A DNA stretch of 28,696 bases from Sulfidibacterium sp964598065 (GTDB taxonomy: Bacteria; Bacteroidota; Bacteroidia; Bacteroidales; F082), in NCBI GenBank assembly GCA_964598065.1, contig CAZRAW010000020.1, positions 1 through 28,696 of the forward strand, read 5' to 3'. Below the pieces are notes generated by a model. That model had not been told where the DNA came from. It saw nothing but the letters and a program-made list of their open reading frames with translations, and made no database searches. Below are positions 1-8,639 of this stretch, piece by piece; the first letter of the stretch is position 1; every line of letters starts with the position of its first letter. Made by a program: the position numbers and the translations under genes.

Positions 1-43
1 CGGTTACTGCATACTAAAGAAACTATTGTCAGGATGCTATTTT

Positions 44-92
44 TTCCGTCTTCAGGCTTCCGACTTCGGACTTCGGACTTCGAACTTCCGTC
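44..92. repeat. Degenerate 7-bp tandem repeat (TTCNGAC type)
   Basis: Seven successive 7-mers can be read without gaps: TTCCGTC, TTCAGGC, TTCCGAC, TTCGGAC, TTCGGAC, TTCGAAC and TTCCGTC. It lies about 160 bp upstream of rmuC. The rest of the first 249 bases is AT-rich and holds nothing else I can name, apart from a weak promoter-like TATTTTTA at 227-234. Confidence 0.75.
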
Positions 93-249
93 AATATAAT
101 AAATTACAGATACAACAGTTTTCCACAAAATATGCAGTAGTACCATTTGTACTTGCTTTATGGATTGATACAAAATAACATTTGGCCGATATCCAAAACT
201 GTAGCATCTTAAAGCCGAAACTTTCGTATTTTTACTTCAAAATTAAAAC

Positions 250-1722
250 ATGGAATTTTTAATTGCACTTCTCGGATTGTTAGCCGGTGTTATTATCACT
301 TATCTTATTTTCAACCAGAAACTTAAATCACAAAAAGTATTATTTGAGAGCCAAAAAGAAAAATTTTCCGCTTCCCTTTTAAACGAAAAAATGGAACTGG
401 AAAACAAGCTTGGCATTCTGGAAGAAAGGGCCTCTTCCCTGCAAAAAGAGAATGAAGAATTAACAACAAGGTGGCAAAACGCCCAAAACGAGAAAGAAAT
501 TGCCGGCAACAACATTGCTTCGCTTAAAGCGGATGTTGAGCATTTAAATGAACAGATAGTCTCTCTGCAAAAAGAAAAGGAGCAGATAACCATTCGATGG
601 GAAACCGTAACCAAAGAAAAAGCAGAAACCGAAAAAACCATTATTTCGCTGGAAGCAGAGATGAAAAATCTTAGGGAACGCCTTGATAACGAACGTAAAG
701 AGGTGGAAAAATTACAGGAAAAATTCAAAACCGAATTTCAAAATATGGCCAACGCCATTCTCAAACAAAACACTCGCGAATTCAATGAAACATCGCATAA
801 AAACATGAGCGATCTGCTGAATCCGCTGAAGGAGAAAATCACCGATTTCGAAAAAAAGGTGGAAGAAACTTACCAAAAGGGGAAAATTGATCAGTCGGTT
901 TTAAAGGAAGAGCTGAAACGCCTGCAGGAGATGAACATGAAACTCGGCGAAGAGGCCGGCAACCTGACCAAAGCCCTCAAATCGGATTCCAAAAAGCAGG
1001 GCAACTGGGGAGAAGTGGTTTTGGAGCGGATTCTGGAACGCTCGGGGCTGAACAAAAACGAAGAATATTTCCTGCAATACACGGCCAAAGGCGAAGATGG
1101 CAACATGCTGCGACCCGATGTCCTTATCAAATTGCCCGAAGAGAAGCATCTGATTATCGATTCCAAAGTTTCACTGACGGCATTTCAGGAATATACTGCT
1201 GCCGACGACGAGACCAAAAGAGAAAAATCCCTGAAGCGGCACCTGCTTTCCATCCGGAATCATGTAAAAGAGCTGAGTGAAAAGAATTACCATAACCTGA
1301 AAGAGCTGAATACGCCGGACTTTGTGCTGATGTTTATGCCTGTGGAGCCTGCTTTCGGAACAGCTGTACAAGCCGATCCCGACCTTTTTAACTTTGCCTG
1401 GGAAAAACGCATTGTGATAGTCAGCCCCACCACACTGCTGGCCACCCTGCGCACCGTTGCCTCCATCTGGAGCCACGAGAAACAGACCCGCAACGCACTA
1501 GAAATTGCCAAACAAGGTGGAAAACTGTATGATAAATTTGAAGGTTTTTTAAAGGACCTTGAAAAAATAGGCGACAACCTGAACAAAGCACAGGTTTCTT
1601 ACACCGAAGCCCACAAAAAACTCATCTCAGGCCGTGGCAATCTGCTGGGACAGGTGGAGAAATTGAAAACCATGGGCGCCAAAGCCACCAAACAAATCGA
1701 CAAAAAATACCTTGAAGAATAA
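250..1722 (+). CDS. rmuC: DNA recombination protein RmuC
   Basis: RmuC family protein of 490 residues, a predicted nuclease-fold protein that limits rearrangement at inverted repeats in E. coli. Residues 1-22 form one hydrophobic membrane anchor. Residues ~25-165 are a long Glu/Lys-rich coiled coil. The conserved RmuC domain covers ~180-450, and a PD-(D/E)XK-like signature is visible as D290 followed by D304-S-K306 (IIDSKVSL). Length and domain order fit the family. The ATG at 250 begins directly with the membrane segment, so the start is well placed. The gene is followed after 65 bp by rlmB on the same strand and the two may be cotranscribed. The DNA substrate and the nuclease activity of this protein are inferred from the family only. 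Confidence 0.93.
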   Translation: MEFLIALLGLLAGVIITYLIFNQKLKSQKVLFESQKEKFSASLLNEKMELENKLGILEERASSLQKENEELTTRWQNAQNEKEIAGNNIASLKADVEHLNEQIVSLQKEKEQITIRWETVTKEKAETEKTIISLEAEMKNLRERLDNERKEVEKLQEKFKTEFQNMANAILKQNTREFNETSHKNMSDLLNPLKEKITDFEKKVEETYQKGKIDQSVLKEELKRLQEMNMKLGEEAGNLTKALKSDSKKQGNWGEVVLERILERSGLNKNEEYFLQYTAKGEDGNMLRPDVLIKLPEEKHLIIDSKVSLTAFQEYTAADDETKREKSLKRHLLSIRNHVKELSEKNYHNLKELNTPDFVLMFMPVEPAFGTAVQADPDLFNFAWEKRIVIVSPTTLLATLRTVASIWSHEKQTRNALEIAKQGGKLYDKFEGFLKDLEKIGDNLNKAQVSYTEAHKKLISGRGNLLGQVEKLKTMGAKATKQIDKKYLEE

Positions 1723-1723
1723 T

Positions 1724-1765
1724 GAAAATCTAAAATCTGAAATCGGTGTTCGGTGTTCGGTGTTC
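1724..1765. repeat. Degenerate 7-bp tandem repeat (GGTGTTC type)
   Basis: Six contiguous heptamers follow the rmuC stop codon: GAAAATC, TAAAATC, TGAAATC, then GGTGTTC three times. The array fills most of the 65-bp rmuC-rlmB gap. It also creates a spurious upstream in-frame ATG (1746) for rlmB. Confidence 0.75.
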
Positions 1766-1787
1766 AAAGAAAAAAAACAGCATAAAT

Positions 1788-2549
1788 ATGGGAGAAAAAG
1801 AAGCAACACAGGAAATGGTTTACGGGATTCGTCCGTTGATGGAAGCACTGACTTCCGGCAAAGAGGTCGAAAAGGTATTTCTTCAAAAAGGCGTGGGCGG
1901 AAAAACTTTTCAGGAACTGATACCCCTGCTGAAAGCACATGAAATTCCTTTCCAGATAGTGCCCATAGAAAAGCTGAACCGCATAACCCGCAAAAATCAT
2001 CAGGGTGTTATTGCTTATATTTCACCGGTAACTTTTTACAGGATAGAACAACTGCTACCGGGAATCTATGAAGCAGGCCGCACTCCTTTCATTCTCATTC
2101 TCGACAAGGTAACCGACGTGCGTAATTTTGGAGCTATCCTGCGTACGGCTGAGAGTTCCGGTGTGGATGCAGTACTCATTCCTTCCAAAGGCGCTGCCCA
2201 ACTCAATTCCGGAACCATAAAATCCTCTGCAGGAGCCATTTACAAAGTCCCCATTTGCCGGGAACACAACCTGAAAGCAGCTATCAGCCTCCTGAAAAAT
2301 AGTGGACTACGTATTGTTGCTGTTTCGGAAAAAGCCGAAAAAGTACATTTCAACGAAGACCTCACCGGGCCGCTGGCACTGATCATGGGCTCCGAAGGAG
2401 AAGGTATCTCAGGAGAATATCTAAAACTAACCGATGTAAAAGTGCGTGTCCCCATGCTCGGCACCATTGCCTCGCTCAATGTTTCGGTGGCAACCGCCGT
2501 TTTACTCTACGAAGTAATCAGGCAACGGGAGTTTAACGCTCAAAACTGA
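1788..2549 (+). CDS. rlmB: 23S rRNA 2'-O-ribose methyltransferase RlmB-like (TrmH/SPOUT family)
   Basis: SPOUT-class, SAM-dependent RNA ribose methyltransferase; in E. coli RlmB methylates G2251 of 23S rRNA. The N-terminal ~75 residues match the L30e-like substrate-binding domain (MVYGIRPLMEAL). The three TrmH motifs follow: motif 1 from N113 (NFGAILRTAESS), motif 2 at ~200-207 (MGSEGEGI), and motif 3 around N231 (SLNVSVATAVLLYE), which forms the trefoil knot SAM site. I chose the ATG at 1788 (MGEKEATQ). An in-frame ATG at 1746 would translate the heptamer repeat and does not look like family sequence. The product is 253 residues, a normal length. TrmH-family assignment is firm; the exact target nucleotide is inferred. 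Confidence 0.9.
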   Translation: MGEKEATQEMVYGIRPLMEALTSGKEVEKVFLQKGVGGKTFQELIPLLKAHEIPFQIVPIEKLNRITRKNHQGVIAYISPVTFYRIEQLLPGIYEAGRTPFILILDKVTDVRNFGAILRTAESSGVDAVLIPSKGAAQLNSGTIKSSAGAIYKVPICREHNLKAAISLLKNSGLRIVAVSEKAEKVHFNEDLTGPLALIMGSEGEGISGEYLKLTDVKVRVPMLGTIASLNVSVATAVLLYEVIRQREFNAQN

Positions 2550-2562
2550 TCTCTTATGCTCA

Positions 2563-2592
2563 CAAAAAAAGCCAACCCTTTCGGATTGGTTT
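2563..2592 (-). terminator. Rho-independent terminator for rplS
   Basis: On the minus strand the stem CCAATCC / GGGTTGG (one G-T pair) closes a GAAA tetraloop and is followed by C and seven T. It lies ~140 bp beyond the rplS stop and just past the rlmB stop, so it may also weakly stop rlmB transcripts. The sequence between it and rplS (2593-2731) holds nothing else recognised. Confidence 0.7.
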
Positions 2593-2731
2593 GTCATACC
2601 AAATGAATTTCAAAACGCAATGAAAAATAGTCTTGTATTATGCCGGTACATATTTGAAACGCCTTTAAGACGAAACGAATTACAAGCCGCAATTCAAATA
2701 ATAATCGGCATGAAATATCATCAAAAAAAGT

Positions 2732-3085
2732 TTAATGTCTTTTCTCCTTGATGCGGGCTTTTTTACCGCGAAGATTTCTGAAATAGAAGATACGTGCCCG
2801 GCGAACAACACCTACTTTATTCACCATAATCTCTTCAATGAAAGGTGAGGAGATAGGAAAAATACGTTCGACGCCCACGTTACCGGAAATTTTTCTCACC
2901 GTAAAGGTAGCAGTCGGACCGCTGCCTGCACGCTGAAGGACAACCCCCTGAAACTTCTGCAAACGCTCTTTGTTTCCTTCTTTAATTTTATAGATAACGG
3001 TGATGGTGTCACCAGCCTTGAATTTCGGAAATTCTTTGACCTCAACACTGTCTTCTACCATCTGTATTAAGTCCTGCTTGCTCAT
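2732..3085 (-). CDS. rplS: 50S ribosomal protein L19
   Basis: Ribosomal protein L19 lies at the 30S-50S interface. The 117-residue product has the full family pattern: an N-terminal helix, KAGDTITVIYKIKEG, the RLQKFQGVVLQRAGSG strand pair, FTVRKISGNVGVERIFP, and the basic C-terminus with VRRARIFYFRNLRGKKARI. Length is typical. The ATG at 3085 is the only sensible start and has no Shine-Dalgarno sequence, as usual in this phylum. The gene is monocistronic here, with a clear promoter upstream and a terminator downstream. It is antiparallel to both flanking genes. Confidence 0.98.
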   Translation of the reverse strand: MSKQDLIQMVEDSVEVKEFPKFKAGDTITVIYKIKEGNKERLQKFQGVVLQRAGSGPTATFTVRKISGNVGVERIFPISSPFIEEIMVNKVGVVRRARIFYFRNLRGKKARIKEKRH

Positions 3086-3123
3086 TATTTTATGCTTTGT
3101 AATTGGTTACTCAAAAATGAGTG

Positions 3124-3131
3124 CAAATATA
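3124..3131 (-). promoter_or_regulatory. Bacteroidota -7 promoter box of rplS
   Basis: TATATTTG on the minus strand exactly matches the TAnnTTTG consensus of the Bacteroidota primary sigma factor, 38 bp before the rplS start. No exact TTTG -33 box was found at the right distance; that region is T-rich (TTTTTAG). Confidence 0.7.
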
Positions 3132-3353
3132 CTGCTATTTCTTTAACTAAAAATATTTTTTTTAAAAAGATGGAAGAAATAATATTTTTGGCCAATCCTC
3201 TCCTAAATGCTTTTCATCTTAGATTAAAAAGTATGAATTTACGGCATAATCCATCTTAATTTTTCACTTTTTCTAAAAAAGAACCATCTGATAATACTTT
3301 TTCGGCAGACTGGTGTCATCCATAAAAGGTCTGTCCGGCCAATGATGAGAAAA

Positions 3354-3403
3354 GGCAAAAGAACGAGTCGAAGCGAATAGATCATTTCGTAACAATCTCT
3401 TAA
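3354..3403. repeat. Dispersed intergenic repeat, copy A
   Basis: This 50-bp segment (core GAACGAGTCGAA and ATTTCGTAACAATC) recurs in the same orientation at 5597-5648. By eye, 40 of 47 ungapped positions agree. The two copies flank the M1 peptidase gene. The surrounding gap 3132-3550 otherwise holds only AT-rich DNA and a pyrimidine-rich run at ~3455-3480; a 62-codon minus-strand frame across it (3239-3427) does not look like a gene. Confidence 0.7.
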
Positions 3404-3550
3404 GTAAAGGCTGATGGTTTTTGACACCTCAAAGATAATTTAAGTGTGAATATGCTTTCTCTCTTTTTTTGCTTTTTTTGATTGCTCAGCCCGCTATTGA
3501 TAAAAAATTGTTTAATTTTCACAGCGTAATAAAATTTAAAAACACAAAAA

Positions 3551-5530
3551 ATGAAAAGTAGATTTTTACCCGTTTTTCTTTCCCTGTTTATCCTATTTCA
3601 GGTATCGGAAAGTTTTGCACAATCAAACACTTATGATCCGCACAAGGCTTTCGATCCGCTTTTCGAAGCGCAATCCGGAACCATTTACCGCAGCGCTGAC
3701 GGGCAACCTGGTCCTGGATATTGGTCCAACAGAACCAATTATAAGATTGATGCCAGACTGGACACGGTTCAAAAATCTATTTCGGCGTTAGAAACCATTA
3801 CATACATCAACAACAGTCCCGACAAGCTCTCTTTTTTGTGGATCCAGCTTCCGCAAAACCGGTTTGGACAAAATTCCAGAAGTGCAGCCGTAAATGCGCA
3901 GCTTTTCAACCCCAAGAGGTTCGTAGGTGGCTTTGACATTCACTCCGTAGAAATCGCTTTGGATGGAAAATTCGTCCGTGCCGACTACATCATCACCGAC
4001 ACCCGGATGCAAATCCGCCTTCCTCAACCTTTGGCCGGCAATGGAGGTATCATAAAAATCAGAATTAAATATAATTTTAAAATTATGCCTTACGGGTATG
4101 GCAGATCCGGTTGGATGGCCACAAAAAACGGTACCGTCTTCGAATTGGCCCAATGGTTTCCACGGATGGCGGTCTATGATGATTTGGTGGGATGGAATGT
4201 ATTGCCATTTCTTGGCGCCGGCGAATTTTATCTGGATTACGGCAATTATAGCATCAGCATTAACGTTCCATGGGACCAAATTGTTGCTTCTTCGGGAAGC
4301 CTGGAAAATCCGGAAGAAGTGCTGACTCCGGCCACAATAAATCTGCTTAAAAAAGCAAAACAAAGCGATAAAACAATCTCCATAAGATCAGTAAATGACA
4401 TCAATAATCCCCATTCTCGTCCGGTTCAAAAAGGAAGATTGGTGTGGCATTTCAAGATGGAAAACAGCCGTGATTTTTCCTGGGCCAGCTCAAAAGCTTT
4501 TTTATGGGATGCCGCCAAAGTGAACCTGCCCAACCACAAAACCGCTTTGGCCATGGCCATGTATCCCGTAGAAAGTGCAGGAAAAGATGCTTGGGGCAGG
4601 GCTGTTGAATATCTGAAATACAGTATTCAAATTTTCTCAAAACACTGGTATCCGTATCCTTATCCGACTGCTACCACCGTAGGCGGGCCTGTGGGAGGTA
4701 TGGAATATCCGGGTATAGTATTTTGTTCCTGGCGTGCCAAAAACAAGTCGCTTTGGATGGTTACCGACCATGAAATCGGACACACCTGGTTTCCTATGAT
4801 TGTGGGCTCCAACGAGCGAAAAAACGCATGGATGGATGAAGGTTTTAACACTTTCATTGACATTTATGCCACGCAGGAATTTAACCATGGCGAGTTTGCA
4901 CCCAAAAGCGACCATGAATACAATCCTTCCGGTGGCAGTCCCGCACGGGGCATTGTTCCGCTTATGCTCAACCGGAACGCCCCTCCGATCATTTCTTTTG
5001 CGGACGCTATTCCCAGACAGTTTATACATCCTCTGAGTTACTACAAAACGGCTTTGGGTCTGGTAATCCTGCGCGAATACATCCTCGGTCACGATCGATT
5101 TGATTATGCTTTTAGGACTTACATTAAAAGGTGGGCTTACAAACATCCTTCACCTGAGGATTTTTTCCGGACCATGAACAATGCAGCGGGCGAAAATTTA
5201 AACTGGTTTTGGAAAGGTTGGTTTATCAAAAAATGGACACTCGACCAGGCGGTAAGCCATGTCCGGTATGTTCATAATGATCCCACTCAGGGAGCGCTTA
5301 TTACCATCAAAAACAACAATCAACTGGTGATGCCCGTTACGCTCGAAATCACACAAGCCAATGGCGATTCCACACGGGTAAACCTTCCGGTTGAAATTTG
5401 GGAAACCAGTGGAAAATATACCTTTTGGTTTCCTTCAAAAAGTCCTTTGATAAAAGTAGTTATTGACCCGGACAAAATGCTTCCCGACGTAAACGATAAA
5501 AATAATGTATGGACTACAGGGAATCCCTGA
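3551..5530 (+). CDS. Secreted M1-family zinc metallopeptidase (aminopeptidase-like)
   Basis: Gluzincin of the M1 family, expected to remove N-terminal residues from peptides outside the cytoplasm. Residues 1-24 are a signal peptide ending in ESFAQS. An M1-like N-terminal beta domain follows. The substrate-binding GxMEN-type motif is present as GGMEYPG at ~380. The zinc site is complete: H407-E408-I409-G410-H411, then E430 in MDEGFN, giving HExxH-X18-E. The 659-residue length fits the short secreted Bacteroidota M1 proteins. The C-terminus (~570-659) looks like a beta domain. There is no type IX sorting tail that I recognise. The gene stands alone and is flanked by direct repeats. Peptidase class is firm, cleavage specificity unknown. 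Confidence 0.92.
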   Translation: MKSRFLPVFLSLFILFQVSESFAQSNTYDPHKAFDPLFEAQSGTIYRSADGQPGPGYWSNRTNYKIDARLDTVQKSISALETITYINNSPDKLSFLWIQLPQNRFGQNSRSAAVNAQLFNPKRFVGGFDIHSVEIALDGKFVRADYIITDTRMQIRLPQPLAGNGGIIKIRIKYNFKIMPYGYGRSGWMATKNGTVFELAQWFPRMAVYDDLVGWNVLPFLGAGEFYLDYGNYSISINVPWDQIVASSGSLENPEEVLTPATINLLKKAKQSDKTISIRSVNDINNPHSRPVQKGRLVWHFKMENSRDFSWASSKAFLWDAAKVNLPNHKTALAMAMYPVESAGKDAWGRAVEYLKYSIQIFSKHWYPYPYPTATTVGGPVGGMEYPGIVFCSWRAKNKSLWMVTDHEIGHTWFPMIVGSNERKNAWMDEGFNTFIDIYATQEFNHGEFAPKSDHEYNPSGGSPARGIVPLMLNRNAPPIISFADAIPRQFIHPLSYYKTALGLVILREYILGHDRFDYAFRTYIKRWAYKHPSPEDFFRTMNNAAGENLNWFWKGWFIKKWTLDQAVSHVRYVHNDPTQGALITIKNNNQLVMPVTLEITQANGDSTRVNLPVEIWETSGKYTFWFPSKSPLIKVVIDPDKMLPDVNDKNNVWTTGNP

Positions 5531-5596
5531 AAATCATATTAGGGTTTGCAAGAAACAACCTGACTGGAACTGACGAGGTAATTGGTGGCTTTTCAA

Positions 5597-5648
5597 GGCG
5601 TAAAGGAACGAGTCGAAACGTATAAGTTATTTCGTAACAATCACTTAA
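5597..5648. repeat. Dispersed intergenic repeat, copy B
   Basis: Second copy of the repeat at 3354-3403, in direct orientation, 2 bp longer because of a GT insertion near its left end. It starts 67 bp after the M1 peptidase stop codon. The rest of the 301-bp gap (5531-5831) contains only the tpiA promoter and unremarkable AT-rich sequence. Confidence 0.7.
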
Positions 5649-5777
5649 TTCATTAGTGACATCATAAAAATCAGTGTGCCATTAACATTAAGACGCTGTC
5701 AAATTATGTAAAAAATTCAACAGTGACTTAGTCTAAAAACTTTATGATGCGACCACCTTGTTTTCAGACTTCAAAAA

Positions 5778-5808
5778 TTTGAGTGTCGGGAATAAATCTG
5801 TACTTTTG
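5778..5808 (+). promoter_or_regulatory. tpiA promoter (TTTG-N19-TACTTTTG)
   Basis: A -33 TTTG at 5778-5781 and a -7 TACTTTTG at 5801-5808 are separated by exactly 19 bp. This is the full Bacteroidota housekeeping promoter, 23 bp before the tpiA ATG. Confidence 0.8.
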
Positions 5809-5831
5809 CCCCAATAAACAATACTAAAATT

Positions 5832-6590
5832 ATGAGAAAAAATATTGTTGCCGGCAACTGGAAAATGAATAAAACATTTCAGGAAGCCGAAGAGCTGATC
5901 GACCAGATTGTGGTTGGCATGGAAGAGATGAGCCTCAAATGTGAAGTAATTGCCTGCCCCCCGGCTCTTTTTCTGGAGATGGCCTCGGATTATGCCGAAG
6001 AAAGCCGCATTAAAATCGGTGCACAAAATGTGAGCGAACATGAGACAGGTGCGTTCACCGGCGAGATTGCAGCTCCCATGCTGGCTTCAGTGGACATCGA
6101 GTATTGCATTGTGGGCCACTCCGAAAGGCGAAAATATTTCCATGAAACTCACGAGCAACTCGCAAAGAAAGTGGATATTCTGCTGGATTACGGCATCAAA
6201 CCCATCTTTTGTTGCGGCGAAGTACTGGAAGAACGTGAAAAAGAAATCCATTTTGACGTGGTAAAAAAACAGATGAAAGAAAGCCTGTTTCACCTGAATG
6301 AAGATGAATTTTCCAATGTTGTGATTGCCTACGAACCCGTTTGGGCTATCGGTACCGGAAAAACCGCATCTCCCGAACAAGCACAGGAGATGCATGCTTT
6401 TATCAGGAACCTCATTGCAGAAAAATACGGCACAAAGACGGCAGATGAAGTAAGTATTCTCTACGGCGGAAGCTGTAATCCGGGCAACGCTAAAACTCTT
6501 TTTGCCAACAAAGACGTGGATGGCGGACTCATTGGAGGCGCTTCGCTGAAAGCGGAAGACTTTTTGAAAATTGCTGTTAGCTTCGAATAA
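5832..6590 (+). CDS. tpiA: Triosephosphate isomerase
   Basis: Cytoplasmic (beta/alpha)8-barrel enzyme that interconverts dihydroxyacetone phosphate and glyceraldehyde 3-phosphate in glycolysis and gluconeogenesis. All catalytic residues are visible: K11 in GNWKMNKT, H96 in IVGHSERR, and E168 in AYEPVWAIGTGKTAS. The phosphate-gripping loops SILYGGSCNPGNA and DGGLIGGASL follow. The 252-residue length is standard. The ATG at 5832 gives the expected MRKNIVAGNWK start and sits just behind a consensus promoter. A hairpin after the stop suggests a monocistronic transcript. Confidence 0.98.
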   Translation: MRKNIVAGNWKMNKTFQEAEELIDQIVVGMEEMSLKCEVIACPPALFLEMASDYAEESRIKIGAQNVSEHETGAFTGEIAAPMLASVDIEYCIVGHSERRKYFHETHEQLAKKVDILLDYGIKPIFCCGEVLEEREKEIHFDVVKKQMKESLFHLNEDEFSNVVIAYEPVWAIGTGKTASPEQAQEMHAFIRNLIAEKYGTKTADEVSILYGGSCNPGNAKTLFANKDVDGGLIGGASLKAEDFLKIAVSFE

Positions 6591-6596
6591 TTTTCT

Positions 6597-6634
6597 AACC
6601 GGACTGCAAAAGAAAAAGCCGTTGCCGTCCGGTT
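6597..6634 (+). terminator. Possible terminator hairpin after tpiA
   Basis: An 8-bp perfect stem, AACCGGAC / GTCCGGTT, with a 22-nt loop begins 7 bp after the tpiA stop and is followed by TGCGTTTG. The long loop and poor T tract make termination uncertain. Confidence 0.4.
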
Positions 6635-6704
6635 TGCGTTTGCAATACAAAAACCATCATGCATGCCGGAGAGAAGTTCTTCCATTCTTTCCTATTTTTG
6701 TATC

Positions 6705-7337
6705 ATGCAATGGATAACATTTATCGGCGGACTGCTCCTCGCCTATCTGCTCGGGTCCATTCCCACGGCAGTATGGGTGGGAAAATGGTTTTATGGCTGC
6801 GATATCCGCAACGAAGGTTCGGGAAATTCCGGGGCTACCAACATCATTCGTGTGCTCGGTGTTAAAGCCGGCATTCCGGTCATTCTCGTGGATGTCCTTA
6901 AAGGCTTTCTCGCCGTTTATTTTATGACTTACTTCATTCCTCATTCCTGGGATACAAACCAAAGAATTTACTTGCTTATACTTGCCGGATTTCTGGCAGT
7001 CATCGGGCATGTTTACCCTGTTTTTGCCTCTTTCAAAGGAGGAAAAGGTGTAGCAACCCTGCTGGGCATGGGCATAGCGCTCTTCCCCAACGTGATTTGG
7101 ATTCCGGCGGCTGTCTTTGTAATTGTAGCTTTTGGCACCGGCTATGTCTCGCTGGGGTCCATGCTCGGCGGGCTTTCATTTCCGCTGGCCGACATCCTGT
7201 TTTACCACGAGAGGCATCCCGGCAAGGTTATCTTTTCCATCGTAGTTGCGCTATTTTTACTTTATACTCACAGGCAAAATATCAGACGGCTGTGGAGAGG
7301 TGAAGAGAACCGTTTTAAAAGGATTAAAAAAACTTAA
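6705..7337 (+). CDS. plsY: Acyl-phosphate glycerol-3-phosphate acyltransferase PlsY
   Basis: Integral inner-membrane enzyme that transfers the acyl group of acyl-phosphate to glycerol 3-phosphate, the first step of phosphatidic acid synthesis. The family motifs are present: LLGSIPTAVWVGK, GSGNSGATN, and FKGGKGVAT in the second cytosolic loop. Five or so membrane helices are separated by short loops, and the tail is basic. I place the start at the ATG at 6705 (MQWITFIGG), giving 210 residues. An in-frame ATG at 6663 adds 14 residues that do not resemble the family, and a TATTTTTG promoter-like box (6693-6700) lies inside that extension. PlsX is not in the window. Confidence 0.95.
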   Translation: MQWITFIGGLLLAYLLGSIPTAVWVGKWFYGCDIRNEGSGNSGATNIIRVLGVKAGIPVILVDVLKGFLAVYFMTYFIPHSWDTNQRIYLLILAGFLAVIGHVYPVFASFKGGKGVATLLGMGIALFPNVIWIPAAVFVIVAFGTGYVSLGSMLGGLSFPLADILFYHERHPGKVIFSIVVALFLLYTHRQNIRRLWRGEENRFKRIKKT

Positions 7338-7409
7338 TACCCATTGTGGAAAACTTATTTAAAAAAACAGGTAAAAACTTAACAGAAATTTTTACTTTTA
7401 CCTTTTGAA

Positions 7410-7417
7410 TATTTTTG
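7410..7417 (+). promoter_or_regulatory. Bacteroidota -7 promoter box of dnaN
   Basis: TATTTTTG matches TAnnTTTG and lies 22 bp before the dnaN start codon. A T-rich stretch occupies the -33 region, without an exact TTTG. Confidence 0.55.
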
Positions 7418-7439
7418 TAGAAAAGAAAATTCTAACACT

Positions 7440-8570
7440 ATGAAATTTATCATCTCAAGTGCCAGTCTGCTGAAAAGCTTACAAAAGATTAGCGGAGTGA
7501 TGAGCAGTAGTAACACACTTCCCATTCTCGATGATTTTTTGTTTGAGCTCTCCGAAGAGACATCGCTGAAAATTACCGCCTCTGACCTTGAAACCACCAT
7601 TTCGGTTGTAGTACAGGTTGACATGGCTGAAGATCCCGGGAAAATTGCTATTCCGGCCCGTATGTTGCTGGATATCACCAAGACATTTCCAAATATCCCT
7701 GTAACTTTTACCGTAGATTTGAACTCACAGGAGGTGCAACTGCTTGCCGGTGAAGGGAAGTACAAGCTGATAGGTCACAACAGCGATGAATTTCCACAGG
7801 TTCCGCAATTAGAAAACACCATTTCGGTCAATCTGAACGCTTCGCTGCTGGTTAACGCTTTCGGCAAAACACTTTTTGCCACCGGTAATGACGAATTACG
7901 TCCGGTAATGTCGGGAGTCCTTTGCGAAATTGAGCTGGACCACATGAATTTTGTGGCTACCGACGCACACAAGCTGGTACGTTATCGCCGTCATGATATT
8001 AAATCTGACAAGAGCGCTTTTTTCATTTTGCCTAAAAAGCCTTTGAACCATTTGAAAAATATCATGCCCGATGACCCTGAAACGGAAGTAAAAATGGAAT
8101 ACAACGACACCAATGCGGTTTTTCAGTTTGATGATGTTACTATGGTCTGCCGGCTTATCGACGGGAAATATCCCAACTACGAAGCTGTCATCCCCACACA
8201 AAATCCTTACAAGCTGGTGGTGAACCGGAAAAACCTGCTGGATTCCCTGCGTCGTGTAGCCATTTTCGGGAGCAAATCAACCCATCAGGTGCGGTTTAAG
8301 ATTTCGGGACAAGAGCTGGTACTCACCGCTGAAGATATTGACTATTCCAGCAATGCCAAAGAGCGCTTAACCTGCAACTACTCCGGTGAAGATATCGAAA
8401 TCGGCTTTAACTCCAAGTTTATGCAGGAGATGTTGAATACATTGGAAGCCGAGAACATTGACGTTGAATTGTCGGCGCCTAACCGTGCAGGCATCATTCT
8501 TCCCGACACCAACGACAACGAAGCGGAAGACATCCTGATGCTGATTATGCCGGTGATGCTAACGCAATAA
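7440..8570 (+). CDS. dnaN: DNA polymerase III beta subunit (sliding clamp)
   Basis: Forms the ring-shaped dimer that tethers DNA polymerase III and other replication and repair proteins to DNA. The 376-residue product shows three consecutive clamp domains (~1-120, ~130-250, ~255-376). Typical markers are ISGVMSSSNTLPILDDFL near the N-terminus, LRPVMSGV at the second-domain start, FVATDAHKLVRY, LIDGKYPNYEAVIP, and the C-terminal LIMPVML. The start is fixed by homology and by the promoter 22 bp upstream. dnaA is not adjacent, and I see no convincing origin here. A strong bidirectional terminator follows. Confidence 0.98.
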   Translation: MKFIISSASLLKSLQKISGVMSSSNTLPILDDFLFELSEETSLKITASDLETTISVVVQVDMAEDPGKIAIPARMLLDITKTFPNIPVTFTVDLNSQEVQLLAGEGKYKLIGHNSDEFPQVPQLENTISVNLNASLLVNAFGKTLFATGNDELRPVMSGVLCEIELDHMNFVATDAHKLVRYRRHDIKSDKSAFFILPKKPLNHLKNIMPDDPETEVKMEYNDTNAVFQFDDVTMVCRLIDGKYPNYEAVIPTQNPYKLVVNRKNLLDSLRRVAIFGSKSTHQVRFKISGQELVLTAEDIDYSSNAKERLTCNYSGEDIEIGFNSKFMQEMLNTLEAENIDVELSAPNRAGIILPDTNDNEAEDILMLIMPVMLTQ

Positions 8571-8580
8571 GAAAAGTTCG

Positions 8581-8619
8581 CATAAAAAAACGAAGGCCGA
8601 AAGCCTTCGTTTTTTTATG
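8581..8619. terminator. Bidirectional intrinsic terminator between dnaN and the thioesterase gene
   Basis: A perfect 17-bp inverted repeat (CATAAAAAAACGAAGGC and its complement) surrounds a 5-nt loop, giving a GC-rich CGAAGGC stem with an A tract on one side and seven T on the other. It serves the two convergent genes, 10 bp after dnaN and 20 bp after the thioesterase stop. Confidence 0.93.
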
Positions 8620-8639
8620 CTACTCAGTCGAATATTTTT

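Noticed and set aside
119..127. TTTTCCACA, with another match near 7353, as DnaA boxes of a replication origin near dnaN
   Set aside because: Each differs from TTATCCACA at one position, they are isolated and 7 kb apart, and there is no cluster, AT-rich unwinding element or dnaA gene.
1746..1787. Longer RlmB start at ATG 1746
   Set aside because: The added 14 residues are translated from the heptamer array and do not resemble the family.
3239..3427. 62-codon minus-strand frame between rplS and the peptidase gene
   Set aside because: It is generated by the dispersed repeat (copy A) and AT-rich DNA; the translated repeat portion does not form a domain and copy B lacks an equivalent full frame.
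3788..4363. 191-codon minus-strand frame inside the M1 peptidase gene
   Set aside because: It is antisense to clear M1 family sequence and shows no domain or promoter.
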